From Candidatus Parcubacteria bacterium (GTDB taxonomy: Bacteria > Patescibacteriota > Saccharimonadia > Saccharimonadales > Saccharimonadaceae), in contig JAEWBQ010000004.1 in assembly GCA_023391075.1 (NCBI GenBank), positions 166,161 to 230,160 on the forward strand: a DNA stretch of 64,000 nucleotides, given 5' to 3'. A model generated the notes under the pieces. That model worked only from the letters and a program-made list of their open reading frames with translations, had not been told where the DNA came from and ran no database searches. Below are positions 27,373-38,021 of this stretch, piece after piece (positions within the stretch are counted from its first letter, which is position 1; every line of letters starts with the position of its first letter). Position numbers and translations under genes: made by a program.

Positions 27373-28353
27373 CTACTGGGCCGGCCCTGTCGAGGTCGCT
27401 GCATTTGCGGTGCCGTTCCACACCCACCCATTTGTATTCCCGTCCGCGTAATTCGGCAGCGAAGAACCGGTGACTACCATGTATTCATCGAACCAAACGC
27501 TGTCACCCGCCTGCACTGACAGATTATAGCCACCCACCTGCGTCGGATACATGTCGACGCTAGCCGTACAGAGTCCAGTCGCTTTCGTCCAGGTATTCGC
27601 CGGAATCGTAACAGTGCCGAGACTCGAGCCACACCCTGCATATGAGCCGTCGCTCACCTTGCTCCCATCGACATAAAGCGACAACGTACCAGCGCGTGTT
27701 GAGTATACCCAAAACGACCACGATAGCTTCGACCCTGCCGTTAATTTGATACCTTGCGTCGGCACGCGAACATCCGCACACGCCTGCCCGGTGCCCGTAA
27801 TGGAACGCTTCAAAGCTGTCGTGCCATGATGCACCTGAGTCGTATCGACCGAGGTGTTCATAGACGCTACCGTCGTCCCTGAGCAACCAAACGATGTGGT
27901 CGCCGCATCCGGATCAAGCGCGTAATTCGTAATTGGCGGGACGCCGTTGACGCCATCGCCCGGACAGGCGCCGGCCGTTGGTGCAGTTGACGTGTCGCTA
28001 ATCCAGTAGGAGACATTGCTGTTCGTAACCGTCGTACAGTAGCTCGAGTTGCCTGATCCAGGATGATAGGCGTAGGTCGCACCATGACTCGTCGACATCG
28101 GACCGCCATTGTTCACTGTCGATAAATCATTAGGATACGTTGCATTCGTGGCATACGACAGCGCCAGGAGCCTGCTGAGATTAGCGGCGTCCGACTGCAC
28201 CGAGGCGGCGCGGGCTTTTTGCGTAATGCCCGTATAAGCGACGATAACAATCGCGGCCAATATCGCAATGACAACAATAGCTATTAGCAGCTCTACGATC
28301 GTAAAGCCAGGCTGAGAAAGGTAAGATTGTTTATCGCTACGCTGAATTAGCAC
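27373..28353 (-). CDS. Pilin-like protein with a C-terminal jelly-roll (carbohydrate-binding-type) domain
   Basis: About 326 aa. The start is uncertain: GTG at 28353 has TATATT (28363-28368) 9 nt upstream and gives the leader VLIQRSDKQSYLSQPG; ATGs at 28374 and 28380 are alternatives, while the longest frame runs through tRNA-Ala and is wrong. Then FTIVELLIAIVVIAILAAI, a pilin head (to about residue 130), and a Thr/Ser-rich beta domain from NYALDPDAATTSF onward with YSTRAGTLSLYVDGSKV and a DSVWFDEYMVV ending, typical of CBM4/9-like jelly rolls. Possibly a tip adhesin. Confidence 0.75.
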   Translation of the reverse strand: MLIQRSDKQSYLSQPGFTIVELLIAIVVIAILAAIVIVAYTGITQKARAASVQSDAANLSRLLALSYATNATYPNDLSTVNNGGPMSTSHGATYAYHPGSGNSSYCTTVTNSNVSYWISDTSTAPTAGACPGDGVNGVPPITNYALDPDAATTSFGCSGTTVASMNTSVDTTQVHHGTTALKRSITGTGQACADVRVPTQGIKLTAGSKLSWSFWVYSTRAGTLSLYVDGSKVSDGSYAGCGSSLGTVTIPANTWTKATGLCTASVDMYPTQVGGYNLSVQAGDSVWFDEYMVVTGSSLPNYADGNTNGWVWNGTANAATSTGPAQ

Positions 28354-28411
28354 GGTGCTTCCAATATAAAGCATAAGCATACTCGCGACAAGGTGATGCG
28401 CATGACGCAAA

Positions 28412-28436
28412 ACCCTCGGCAACATATGCCGAGGGT
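28412..28436 (-). terminator. Terminator of tRNA-Ala
   Basis: Ten-bp perfect stem ACCCTCGGCA/TGCCGAGGGT followed on the minus strand by TTTTGCG. Confidence 0.9.
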
Positions 28437-28450
28437 GAGAGAACGAAGTG

Positions 28451-28526
28451 TGGTGGAGCATAGCAGACTTGAACTGCTCACCTCTTCCATGCCATGGAAG
28501 CGCTCTACCGGATGAGCTAATGCCCC
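28451..28526 (-). tRNA. tRNA-Ala (GGC)
   Basis: 76 nt with encoded CCA. The acceptor GGGGCAT/ATGCTCC contains the G3-U70 alanine identity pair, and the anticodon loop ATGGCAT reads GGC. A TACAAT -10 (in TGCTACAAT) lies about 30 nt upstream, and a hairpin AGTTTTGG/CCAAAACT sits in the short 5' leader. Confidence 0.97.
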
Positions 28527-28570
28527 ACAATGCGGAGTTTTGGCGATCCAAAACTTGTCCAATTGTAGCA

Positions 28571-28692
28571 AAAACTCGCCTCCATGACTAGGGGCGAGTT
28601 TTCTGGGCTGCTACGCGCCCACCCGGGGCACGATTTGGTGTTTTGCATTGTTTATGTTTCACGCCAGGGGTACCCCTTTGGCGTACCAGCTT
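28571..28692 (-). ncRNA. Candidate small structured RNA ending at an intrinsic terminator
   Basis: A strong terminator-like hairpin (AAAACTCGCC/GGGCGAGTTTT, 28571-28602) with T5 on the minus strand has no minus-strand gene to terminate. Upstream on that strand are a GATAAT -10 (28699-28704) and two more stems: ACGCCA/TGGCGT (28661-28684) enclosing GGGGTACCCC, and GTGCCC/GGGCGC (28615-28631). No known RNA family is recognised, and no ORF fits. Confidence 0.35.
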
Positions 28693-28704
28693 ATGGTTAT
28701 TATC

Positions 28705-28888
28705 GCGCGATAGCCTAGCATTTGCAAGTCCCCTAGTATTTCAGCTCTTTTTATGCTTAACTAAGAGTGTTCAGAAGCATACGCGAAGTTGCTAGAGCGT
28801 TATCTTCACTGAGATACTCTTACAAACGTTTCGCCGAGCGGTCGATCTGACGACTACGCATTAGTAAACGAGAAAGAGTATCCAACTC
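28705..28888 (+). other. Gene-free region upstream of the RRM gene; probable long leader
   Basis: No ORF is supported. It holds the RRM gene's upstream region, with an AAGAGT...ACTCTT pairing (about 28762-28820) and a GAAAGAG Shine-Dalgarno-like site about 10 nt before the ATG. Long leaders are common for cold-shock and RNA-binding protein genes, but nothing more specific can be read. Confidence 0.35.
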
Positions 28889-29221
28889 ATGGCACAACAA
28901 AACCTTTTCATCGGTAGCCTTGCTTACGCAACCACCGACGATGGTCTACGCAGCTTTTTCGAGCAAATTGGCCCTGTTGCCAGCGCTCGCGTCATCACTG
29001 ACCGCGAGAGCGGCCGCAGCAAGGGCTTTGGCTTCGTCGAATTTGAAAGCGACGATGACAACCAGAAGGCTGTTGATCAGCTGAATGGCAAAGAGCTTGA
29101 TGGTCGCACCATTTCGGTCAACCTGGCTCGCCCACGCGAAGAGCGCCCACGCCGCGAATTCAGCGGCAACGGTGGCGGCAACAACCGCGACGGCGGTTCA
29201 TTCCGTCAGCGCAGCTGGTAA
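28889..29221 (+). CDS. RRM-domain RNA-binding protein
   Basis: 110 aa. One RRM: RNP2 LFIGSL (6-11) and RNP1 KGFGFVEF (45-52), then an Arg/Gly/Asn-rich tail (FSGNGGGNNRDGGSFRQRSW). This matches the short glycine-rich RRM proteins of cyanobacteria and CPR bacteria, thought to be RNA chaperones active in cold or stress. It is monocistronic with a strong terminator. Confidence 0.95.
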   Translation: MAQQNLFIGSLAYATTDDGLRSFFEQIGPVASARVITDRESGRSKGFGFVEFESDDDNQKAVDQLNGKELDGRTISVNLARPREERPRREFSGNGGGNNRDGGSFRQRSW

Positions 29222-29232
29222 TCACTTCCAGC

Positions 29233-29270
29233 AATAAAATACCCCTGCCTTACGGCGGGGGTATTTTATT
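29233..29270. terminator. Bidirectional terminator between the RRM gene and a pilin gene
   Basis: Thirteen-bp stem AATAAAATACCCC/GGGGTATTTTATT with an inner GCC/GGC loop stem; T-rich on both strands. It overlaps the stop codon of the convergent pilin gene. Confidence 0.92.
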
Positions 29271-29727
29271 ATGAGGCGCAGGTCGGCAAGCTGCTCCACC
29301 AAGTCGTACCCTGGTTGTTGTTGCCACGCTGGCAATTCGCCTTGCTTTCGTAATTCATTTCGATACCATACGAGCTATTTGCGATAGGACCGCGGACGTA
29401 TTGATAGGTGGCCGACGACGGCGGGGTCGGGAACTGGGTCATATAGGTCGGTACGAGGATCGTAGCCAATCCCTGCGCATCGGCCGACGTTCCATCGGCT
29501 ACGGGCGAAGGCGTCTGAATCTGCGGATACATGCCGTTAGCAGCATAATATTTATCAAGCCCGCGTTGGATCTCCATGACATCGCGGTCACGCTGGGAGT
29601 CGCGACTGCGTTTCTGAACGGTCGTAAACGACACATACACAATTGATGCCAGAATACCGATGACGACAATGACCACAATCAGCTCGATAATCGTAAACCC
29701 TTTTTGTTTTCGCGCCCACATATTCAT
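29269..29727 (-). CDS. Type IV pilin-like protein, major-pilin-like
   Basis: 152 aa. Leader MNMWARKQKG, then FTIIELIVVIVVIGILASI and a spine with the TVQKRSRDSQRDRDVMEIQR motif and KYYAANGMYPQ, the layout of the commonest Saccharibacteria pilin class. There are only two cysteines near the C-terminus. TATAAC (29734-29739) ends 6 nt before the ATG: predicted leaderless. Confidence 0.92.
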   Translation of the reverse strand: MNMWARKQKGFTIIELIVVIVVIGILASIVYVSFTTVQKRSRDSQRDRDVMEIQRGLDKYYAANGMYPQIQTPSPVADGTSADAQGLATILVPTYMTQFPTPPSSATYQYVRGPIANSSYGIEMNYESKANCQRGNNNQGTTWWSSLPTCAS

Positions 29728-29823
29728 ATGTCTGTTATACCATACCGCTTATACTTGCCGCTACTGCGCTCGCATCATCATAAGACCTTACAAAGTGATA
29801 TGAGCGCCATATAGTATGCTCGG

Positions 29824-32887
<3,064 letters not shown>

Positions 32888-32895
32888 GGGGCTGC

Positions 32896-33774
32896 TTATA
32901 TCTTACTAGCGTTACGACGAAGCCGCGCGATACGGTCTTCGAGGGGCGGATGGGTGCTGAACAGGTTATTGAAAAAACCTGGCTTGAGCGGGTTATTAAA
33001 AAACAGGTGCGCGGTTGTCTGACTCTGCTGTTGCATCGGGCGTCCGAACTGTTCGAGTTTTTCGAGCGCACTCGCCAGACCCTCCGGATCTCGCGTCGTC
33101 AAAGCGCCGGTGGCGTCGGCTAAATATTCACGCTGACGGCTAATTGCCATCTGGATGAGCATTGCCAAGATTGGCGCCACCACGATCAGCACGATACCGA
33201 TCGCAAGGGCAATTGGGTTGATGTCACGATCTTCACGGTCACCGCCGTAAAAAAACATATTGAGCGCCAGGTCCGACAGCACACCGATAGCGCTGACGAG
33301 ACCAAAGGCAATCATACTCACGCGGATGTCATAGTTATGAACATGGCCCATCTCGTGCGCCATAACCGCCTCGAGCTCACGGTCATCCATGATCTCCAGT
33401 ATGCCGGTCGTCGCAGCAACCATGGCATGCTTCGGATCGCGGCCAGTTGCCATCGCATTTGGCGCCGGGTCATTGATAATAAACACGCGCGGCGTCGGTG
33501 TCCCTGTACTGATGGCGAGGTTTTCGACGATACGGTAAAGCCTCGGATTGTCGCGTTTTTCAATCTCCTGAGCTCCGGTCATAGCGAGAGCTAGGCGGCT
33601 TGCAGCAAAGTATTGGATCAGCGCGTAAATCGCCGCACCACCGATAACCCACCACATAATCGAATGATTACCATAGACAGTGCCGACAAGCCAGCCAATC
33701 GCGCCGATAATTCCAACGAACAATGCCATGATAATGACAGTATTGCGCTTATTGGCGGCAATCGATGAGTACAT
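32896..33774 (-). CDS. htpX: HtpX-type M48 membrane metalloprotease
   Basis: 292 aa. Membrane quality-control zinc protease with its active site facing the cytoplasm. Zinc motif HEMGH (in VMAHEMGHVHNYD), third ligand Glu in QREYLADATGAL, and four TM helices: two at the N-terminus (about 12-50) and two in the middle. FIINDPAPNAMATGRDPKHA is typical for the family. It follows lemA by 11 nt, a pairing common in bacteria. Confidence 0.95.
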   Translation of the reverse strand: MYSSIAANKRNTVIIMALFVGIIGAIGWLVGTVYGNHSIMWWVIGGAAIYALIQYFAASRLALAMTGAQEIEKRDNPRLYRIVENLAISTGTPTPRVFIINDPAPNAMATGRDPKHAMVAATTGILEIMDDRELEAVMAHEMGHVHNYDIRVSMIAFGLVSAIGVLSDLALNMFFYGGDREDRDINPIALAIGIVLIVVAPILAMLIQMAISRQREYLADATGALTTRDPEGLASALEKLEQFGRPMQQQSQTTAHLFFNNPLKPGFFNNLFSTHPPLEDRIARLRRNASKI

Positions 33775-33785
33775 GATTTAGGCTC

Positions 33786-34340
33786 CTAGAACTGTACGTC
33801 CACTGGTTTTTCGACAGCCGCCTGGTCTTCGACTTCGTAGAATTCGCGTGGGGTGAAGCCAAGCATCTTGGCAAACAAATTATTTGGGAAAACCTGGATC
33901 TTGGTATTAAGATCGCGAACGCCACCGTTATAGAAACGGCGAGCGGCCTGAATCTTGTCCTCGGTATCGACCAGTTCCTGCTGAAGCTCGATGAAGTTTT
34001 GATTGGCCTTGAGGTCTGGATATGCTTCACTGACCGCGAACAGGCTCTTCAGCGCACCTTCGAACTGGTTTTCGGCCTCGGCGGTCGCTTTGACGCCTTG
34101 GGCATTCAGCGCATTCGCGCGCGCTTCCGTTACTTTTTCAAACACGCCCGATTCGTGCGCCGCATAACCCTTCACGGTGTTCACGAGATTAGGGATTAAG
34201 TCGAGACGGCGTTTGAGCTGGACCGTAATGTCGCTCCATGCTTCGTCAACACGCACCTTGAGCGTGACGAGACTGTTGTAGGTTGCCCATACGAATACCA
34301 GAATCACTGCGATAATGCCGAGTACGATCCAAATTGCCAT
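33786..34340 (-). CDS. lemA: LemA family protein
   Basis: 184 aa. One N-terminal TM helix (about 4-22) and a cytosolic-type helical bundle with VDEAWSDITVQLKRRLDLIP and the C-terminal LFAKMLGFTPREFYEVED, both diagnostic. The function is unknown but it is often linked with HtpX. AAGGGGA precedes the ATG; an extended -10 TGCTATACT (hexamer 34387-34392) drives the lemA-htpX operon. Confidence 0.95.
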   Translation of the reverse strand: MAIWIVLGIIAVILVFVWATYNSLVTLKVRVDEAWSDITVQLKRRLDLIPNLVNTVKGYAAHESGVFEKVTEARANALNAQGVKATAEAENQFEGALKSLFAVSEAYPDLKANQNFIELQQELVDTEDKIQAARRFYNGGVRDLNTKIQVFPNNLFAKMLGFTPREFYEVEDQAAVEKPVDVQF

Positions 34341-34456
34341 AATTGCTTATTTTCCCCTTGTAAATTCAGTAGTTGGCTGTGCTTTTAGTATAGCAGTTTA
34401 TCGAGCATTTGTAGAGGTGAAGCACACCACTTGCCCCCACCTTCAATTACGTAAGC

Positions 34457-34493
34457 AACTAAAAAATGACTCGAATTGAGTCATTTTTTAGTT
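34457..34493 (-). terminator. Terminator of tRNA-Leu (TAA)
   Basis: Sixteen-bp perfect stem AACTAAAAAATGACTC/GAGTCATTTTTTAGTT with a 5-nt loop. It begins directly at the CCA end, so 3' processing must be tight. Confidence 0.92.
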
Positions 34494-34578
34494 GGTGCGC
34501 AGAGCGGGAATCGAACCCGCACGACTTTTGGTCAAGGGATTTTAAGTCCCTCGCGTCTACCAATTCCGCCATCCGCGC
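34493..34578 (-). tRNA. tRNA-Leu (TAA)
   Basis: 86 nt, class II with a long variable arm and encoded CCA. Acceptor GCGCGGA/TCTGCGC; the anticodon loop CTTAAAA reads TAA. Confidence 0.97.
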
Positions 34579-34596
34579 AAAACAGTTATCAAGGCT

Positions 34597-34670
34597 TGGA
34601 GGCACGTACGGGAGTCGAACCCGTCTATAAGGTTTTGCAGACCTCCGCGTAACCGCTCCGCCAACGCGCC
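34597..34670 (-). tRNA. tRNA-Cys (GCA)
   Basis: 74 nt with encoded CCA. Acceptor GGCGCGT/ACGTGCC, discriminator U73 as usual for cysteine, anticodon loop CTGCAAA reads GCA. It lies 18 nt upstream of tRNA-Leu and is probably co-transcribed with it. Confidence 0.97.
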
Positions 34671-34704
34671 ATCCTGGTTGTTTATTATAGCATGAGGAAG
34701 CAAG

Positions 34705-34770
34705 GAAAAATTGGCTTACTCATTTTTCCTCGCAACGAAATGCTATATGAAAACATTGTTTTCATATAGC
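34705..34770 (-). terminator. Two tandem hairpins after the PH-like gene
   Basis: First, reading away from the gene, a perfect 13-bp inverted repeat GCTATATGAAAAC/GTTTTCATATAGC with a 3-nt loop (34742-34770), without a clear T-tail. Then AGGAAAAAT/ATTTTTCCT (34705-34732). Together they probably end transcription; the perfect 13-bp arm may also be a protein-binding site. Confidence 0.5.
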
Positions 34771-34785
34771 ACACGCAAGAACAGT

Positions 34786-35280
34786 TTATATCCCCGCCCC
34801 CTCAAGTCCATGCCGCTCGATCGACTTCATGAACGCGTCGGCGCACTGGCGGTTAAACGTCCTCACACTATAATCACCCATTTGCGTATGCAGCACGACG
34901 CGTGAGGACAGCATGCTATGCATATAACTCACGCCCCTGACGGATCTGAATCCAATTTCATCATCACGCAGGAAGAACAACTTCTTGACGACGAATATTA
35001 CCCGTCGATCGGTACTTACCAGGATCGCCCCTCCCATGGCGGTTTCACGGCCACTGACGACTGCTTCGAGATGCTCGTCGGGGTGAATAATATACGGTAA
35101 ATGGCGAATCGCTCGGCTCATAAGCGCATATCGCGGGATGCCGACCACTTCCAATTCGGCCATGATACGCTCCCGATGGCGCCGCAGCGCACCCTCATCA
35201 CTTACGACAGCGGTCGACGGTGGCGGTACCATAAGTTGTTGGGACTCAGAGTCACCTGTGATTGGGACGATAAGGCTCAT
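34786..35280 (-). CDS. Bacterial PH-like (YokE-type) domain protein
   Basis: 164 aa, soluble. Residues about 70-155 (GAILVSTDRRVIFVVKK, then RSVRGVSYMHSMLSSRVVL) have the strand pattern of YokE-like bacterial PH domains; an N-terminal part of about 65 residues is charged. Role unknown. CTTAGGAGAG-type SD lies 8-10 nt before the ATG. The SHOCT partner often fused to this fold is found as a separate gene about 30 kb away. Confidence 0.75.
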   Translation of the reverse strand: MSLIVPITGDSESQQLMVPPPSTAVVSDEGALRRHRERIMAELEVVGIPRYALMSRAIRHLPYIIHPDEHLEAVVSGRETAMGGAILVSTDRRVIFVVKKLFFLRDDEIGFRSVRGVSYMHSMLSSRVVLHTQMGDYSVRTFNRQCADAFMKSIERHGLEGAGI

Positions 35281-35369
35281 TCGTCTATCTCTCCTAAGAT
35301 TAGTTAACCACTACCTCGCGCGAGACGGGGTGAGAATTCTCACAGCACCCCTACCGCAACAAAGTAAAA

Positions 35370-35386
35370 AGACCCCATTGGGATCT
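35370..35386 (-). terminator. Terminator of tRNA-Leu (GAG)
   Basis: AGATCCC/GGGGTCT stem (one wobble) followed on the minus strand by TTTTTACTTT, starting 9 nt after the CCA. Confidence 0.85.
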
Positions 35387-35394
35387 TGTTACTT

Positions 35395-35482
35395 TGGTGC
35401 GGCGAAGAGGACTTGAACCTCCACGAGCGCAATGCTCACCAGCCCCTCAAGCTGACGCGTCTACCAATTCCGCCACCGCCGC
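35395..35482 (-). tRNA. tRNA-Leu (GAG)
   Basis: 88 nt, class II with a long variable arm and encoded CCA. Acceptor GCGGCGG pairs with TCGCCGC (one wobble); the anticodon loop TTGAGGG reads GAG. Confidence 0.96.
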
Positions 35483-35555
35483 ATATTCGAAGTATGATTA
35501 CTTCTGGTAGGTAGGTACTGTCCGACATACGGACACTTTGCTTAATATAGCAAAT

Positions 35556-37361
35556 CTAAGGGGTTTTGTAAACCGGATGCGTTTGTACGTTCCAGTACAA
35601 AATGTCCGTGTAGCGATCCTGCGCACCGACTAAGTGCGCCGATTGGCTGGTTGTCGTAATCGAGCGATTGGCAATATAGGGCATGACTGCCTGGTAGAGG
35701 CCAATTGCTGGCGCGTCATCAAGCCACTGCTTTGCAAAAGCGCGGTACTTCACTGCGCGCAGATCCGGCTCCAGACGAGCCCGAGCACTGACGAGTGCTG
35801 CATCAGCCTCAGGGTTTGAATAATTCGCCAGGTTATAGCCACTCGTACCCAGCTGCGAGGAGTGCCAGTAGCTGTAGACATCTGGATCGGCGCCGATTTC
35901 CAGCTCATAGAGCAGTACGTCATAATTGCGCTGCTGAATCGTGTCCTGGAAAAAGTTCGCCGTAGGGTCGGTCGTATCCACGATGTGTGCATTAACCTTC
36001 ACGCCTAGAGCGCGCCACTGGGCAGCCAAGCTGTCGAGAGCTTTCTCGTACTGCGGGTTCTTTGTCGTCACTACCGACAGAGCCAGCTCCTGGCCGTCTT
36101 TTTTGCGCACGTTGCCGTCAAGCTTCCAGCCAGACGCGTCCAGGGCGGCAGCGGCCTTTGCCGGGTCGGGTTTCGGTGCATGCGGCATATCGCTCGCTGT
36201 CACCTGTCCGTCAATAAACGGCAAGTCAAGCGCAGGTGGCGTGAGCGGTAAATTGTGACGGATTGCTCCGGTATCAACCCCCAGTCGCAGGGCTTGACGA
36301 ACGGCCTTATCCTTGAGCGTTGGCGTAGCTGTATTAAAGATCGCATATACACCGTCGTTAATCGGTCGGGCGCTCGTCACATAATTATGCGTGTCAATTT
36401 GCGATGGGTCGGTTGGCGTGACATCGGTCGCCGCACTCACTTCGCCGCTTCGCAGGGCCTGCAAGATATGATCCTGCGTCGCATAGGCATGCAGATCAAA
36501 ATGTCCGATGCGAGGCGCACCCCCGTAGTACTGTTTATTGGCGCCAAGTGAAACAATCTTTTCAGTCCCAGCGGCATCAGTGGACTGGAGTACCCGGAAT
36601 ACGAACGGCCCACTACCAATAGGGGCTTGGCTAAACGTGTTCTCGCGAATCATCGCTGGCGCCACGCCATCGAGCGCATGCTGCGGCAACACAGAGAATG
36701 TTAAGGCGTGTGGAAAGGACGCGTAAATCACCGGCAGCTTGAACTCGACCGTCCGGTCGTCAATTACCCGTGCCGTCACAGAGCGCCAACTCACACTCAA
36801 CGCCGGACGTGCTTGGACCTGAGGGTTTTTAATGAGGTCAACGGTATAAACGACATCATTCGCCGTCAGCCGAGTACCATCGTGCCAATAGACGTCTGGG
36901 CGAAGTTTTACCGTATAGGTCGTCTGTGAGCTATCGATAGTCATACTCTCAGCCAAGTCGCCCTTTAGGTGTCCTGTCGTGTCGTAGCTATAGAGTGACG
37001 AAAAGATCAGCTTGCTCGCTGATAACTCGGCACTTGTCGAGGCATAGAGAGGGTTAAGCGTGCCAATAGGACCGAGTACACCTTCCGCATAAGTGCCTCC
37101 CGCTGCAGCAGCTGTGGTCTGATAGCTATGCTGAAACCATATGAATTGGATTGCCACGGCCACAATCATGACACCGACAAGCGTCAGCCAGCCAATGACA
37201 TGGCGGCGCACACTGCGGATACTATCGAGCCGTCCGACAATGAACTTACGGGCATGGCGAAGCGTCACACCTTCGGCTTTTTTCATCCGCCGAGAAAAAC
37301 GCCGGCTATCAAATTTCGTCAGCGTATGAAATTTTTTCCATCGGGTCTTTTGGCGTGCCAC
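35556..37361 (-). CDS. Membrane-anchored family 5 solute-binding protein (peptide ABC type)
   Basis: 601 aa. A basic cytoplasmic start, one TM helix (about 57-76) instead of a lipobox, then a full SBP_bac_5 domain: GTLNPLYASTSAELSASKLI, the DVYWHDGTRLTANDVVYTV signature, VKVNAHIVDTTDPTANFF, and DPDVYSYWHSSQLGTSGYN. It should capture oligopeptides outside the membrane. No permease or ATPase gene is adjacent. The GTG start is used, with GGAG about 8 nt upstream. It follows secG by 12 nt. Confidence 0.9.
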   Translation of the reverse strand: MARQKTRWKKFHTLTKFDSRRFSRRMKKAEGVTLRHARKFIVGRLDSIRSVRRHVIGWLTLVGVMIVAVAIQFIWFQHSYQTTAAAAGGTYAEGVLGPIGTLNPLYASTSAELSASKLIFSSLYSYDTTGHLKGDLAESMTIDSSQTTYTVKLRPDVYWHDGTRLTANDVVYTVDLIKNPQVQARPALSVSWRSVTARVIDDRTVEFKLPVIYASFPHALTFSVLPQHALDGVAPAMIRENTFSQAPIGSGPFVFRVLQSTDAAGTEKIVSLGANKQYYGGAPRIGHFDLHAYATQDHILQALRSGEVSAATDVTPTDPSQIDTHNYVTSARPINDGVYAIFNTATPTLKDKAVRQALRLGVDTGAIRHNLPLTPPALDLPFIDGQVTASDMPHAPKPDPAKAAAALDASGWKLDGNVRKKDGQELALSVVTTKNPQYEKALDSLAAQWRALGVKVNAHIVDTTDPTANFFQDTIQQRNYDVLLYELEIGADPDVYSYWHSSQLGTSGYNLANYSNPEADAALVSARARLEPDLRAVKYRAFAKQWLDDAPAIGLYQAVMPYIANRSITTTSQSAHLVGAQDRYTDILYWNVQTHPVYKTP

Positions 37362-37373
37362 CCTGGTGCTCCG

Positions 37374-37610
37374 TTAACCCTTAAAGGCAGGCAACAGCAG
37401 CCCCGTCAAAATCGACAAGACAAAGATCACGGCAAGCACGATCGTCGCTTCGTACAGGCTTTTGTCGAGTCCGCGGCGTGTCGTGTACAGTTCGCCTGAG
37501 CTTCCGAAACCAGCACCCAGCGTCGCACCACGCTGCTGAAGCAACACGGCGACGATCATCAGAAACGCAGAAACAATGGTCACGATCTGTAAAATTGTAT
37601 CAATACTCAT
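37374..37610 (-). CDS. secG: Protein translocase subunit SecG
   Basis: 78 aa. Two TM helices (about 4-24 and 53-73) flank a conserved loop VLLQQRGATLGAGFGSSGELY, the SecG hallmark, plus TRRGLDKSLYEATIVLA. Accessory subunit of SecYEG. Its ATG overlaps the stop of the holin-like gene (TAATG), so the two are translationally coupled. Confidence 0.95.
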   Translation of the reverse strand: MSIDTILQIVTIVSAFLMIVAVLLQQRGATLGAGFGSSGELYTTRRGLDKSLYEATIVLAVIFVLSILTGLLLPAFKG

Positions 37611-37999
37611 TATTGTTCCTCCTGGCGGCGCACATACTGAAGTTCGAGCGCGCTACTTACTATATAGTTTACCAGACTCAGTACCATTCCGGTGGCAACC
37701 GAATGCCAAAATGCCATATGAATTCCTGGCGCCAGCTTGAGCGAGATGTACACCATCAAGCCGTTGACGATAACCGTGAACAACCCGAGCGTCACCAGGA
37801 TTGCCGGTAGCGAGATGATAATCGCGATTGGCCGCACGATACTGTTGATAACCGAAAAGACCAATCCGGCGAACAAAAAGCCGCCTACGCCCGCCGTGAC
37901 ATCCTGCGTATAACCCGTGCCGAACAGCTTGACGGCGATCCATAGGCCGAGTGAATTGAGCACCCAGCGCAAAACAAAAACAAGAAATTGTTGCTTCAT
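37610..37999 (-). CDS. PF04020-type four-helix membrane protein (phage-holin-family)
   Basis: 129 aa, four TM helices: WVLNSLGLWIAVKLFG, then FLFAGLVFSVINSIVRPIAI, LGLFTVIVNGLMVYISLKLA and a last helix. This is the widespread chromosomal family misleadingly called phage holin; its function is unknown and there is no phage context. TATAGT (38011-38016) ends 11 nt before the ATG and starts the holin-like-secG-SBP operon. Confidence 0.88.
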   Translation of the reverse strand: MKQQFLVFVLRWVLNSLGLWIAVKLFGTGYTQDVTAGVGGFLFAGLVFSVINSIVRPIAIIISLPAILVTLGLFTVIVNGLMVYISLKLAPGIHMAFWHSVATGMVLSLVNYIVSSALELQYVRRQEEQ

Positions 38000-38021
38000 A
38001 AACTGCTTTTACTATACCCGC

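Noticed and set aside
28354..28551. Extension of the jelly-roll pilin to an ATG at 28551
   Set aside because: It would run through tRNA-Ala and its terminator; the N-terminal translation is the tRNA gene read as protein.
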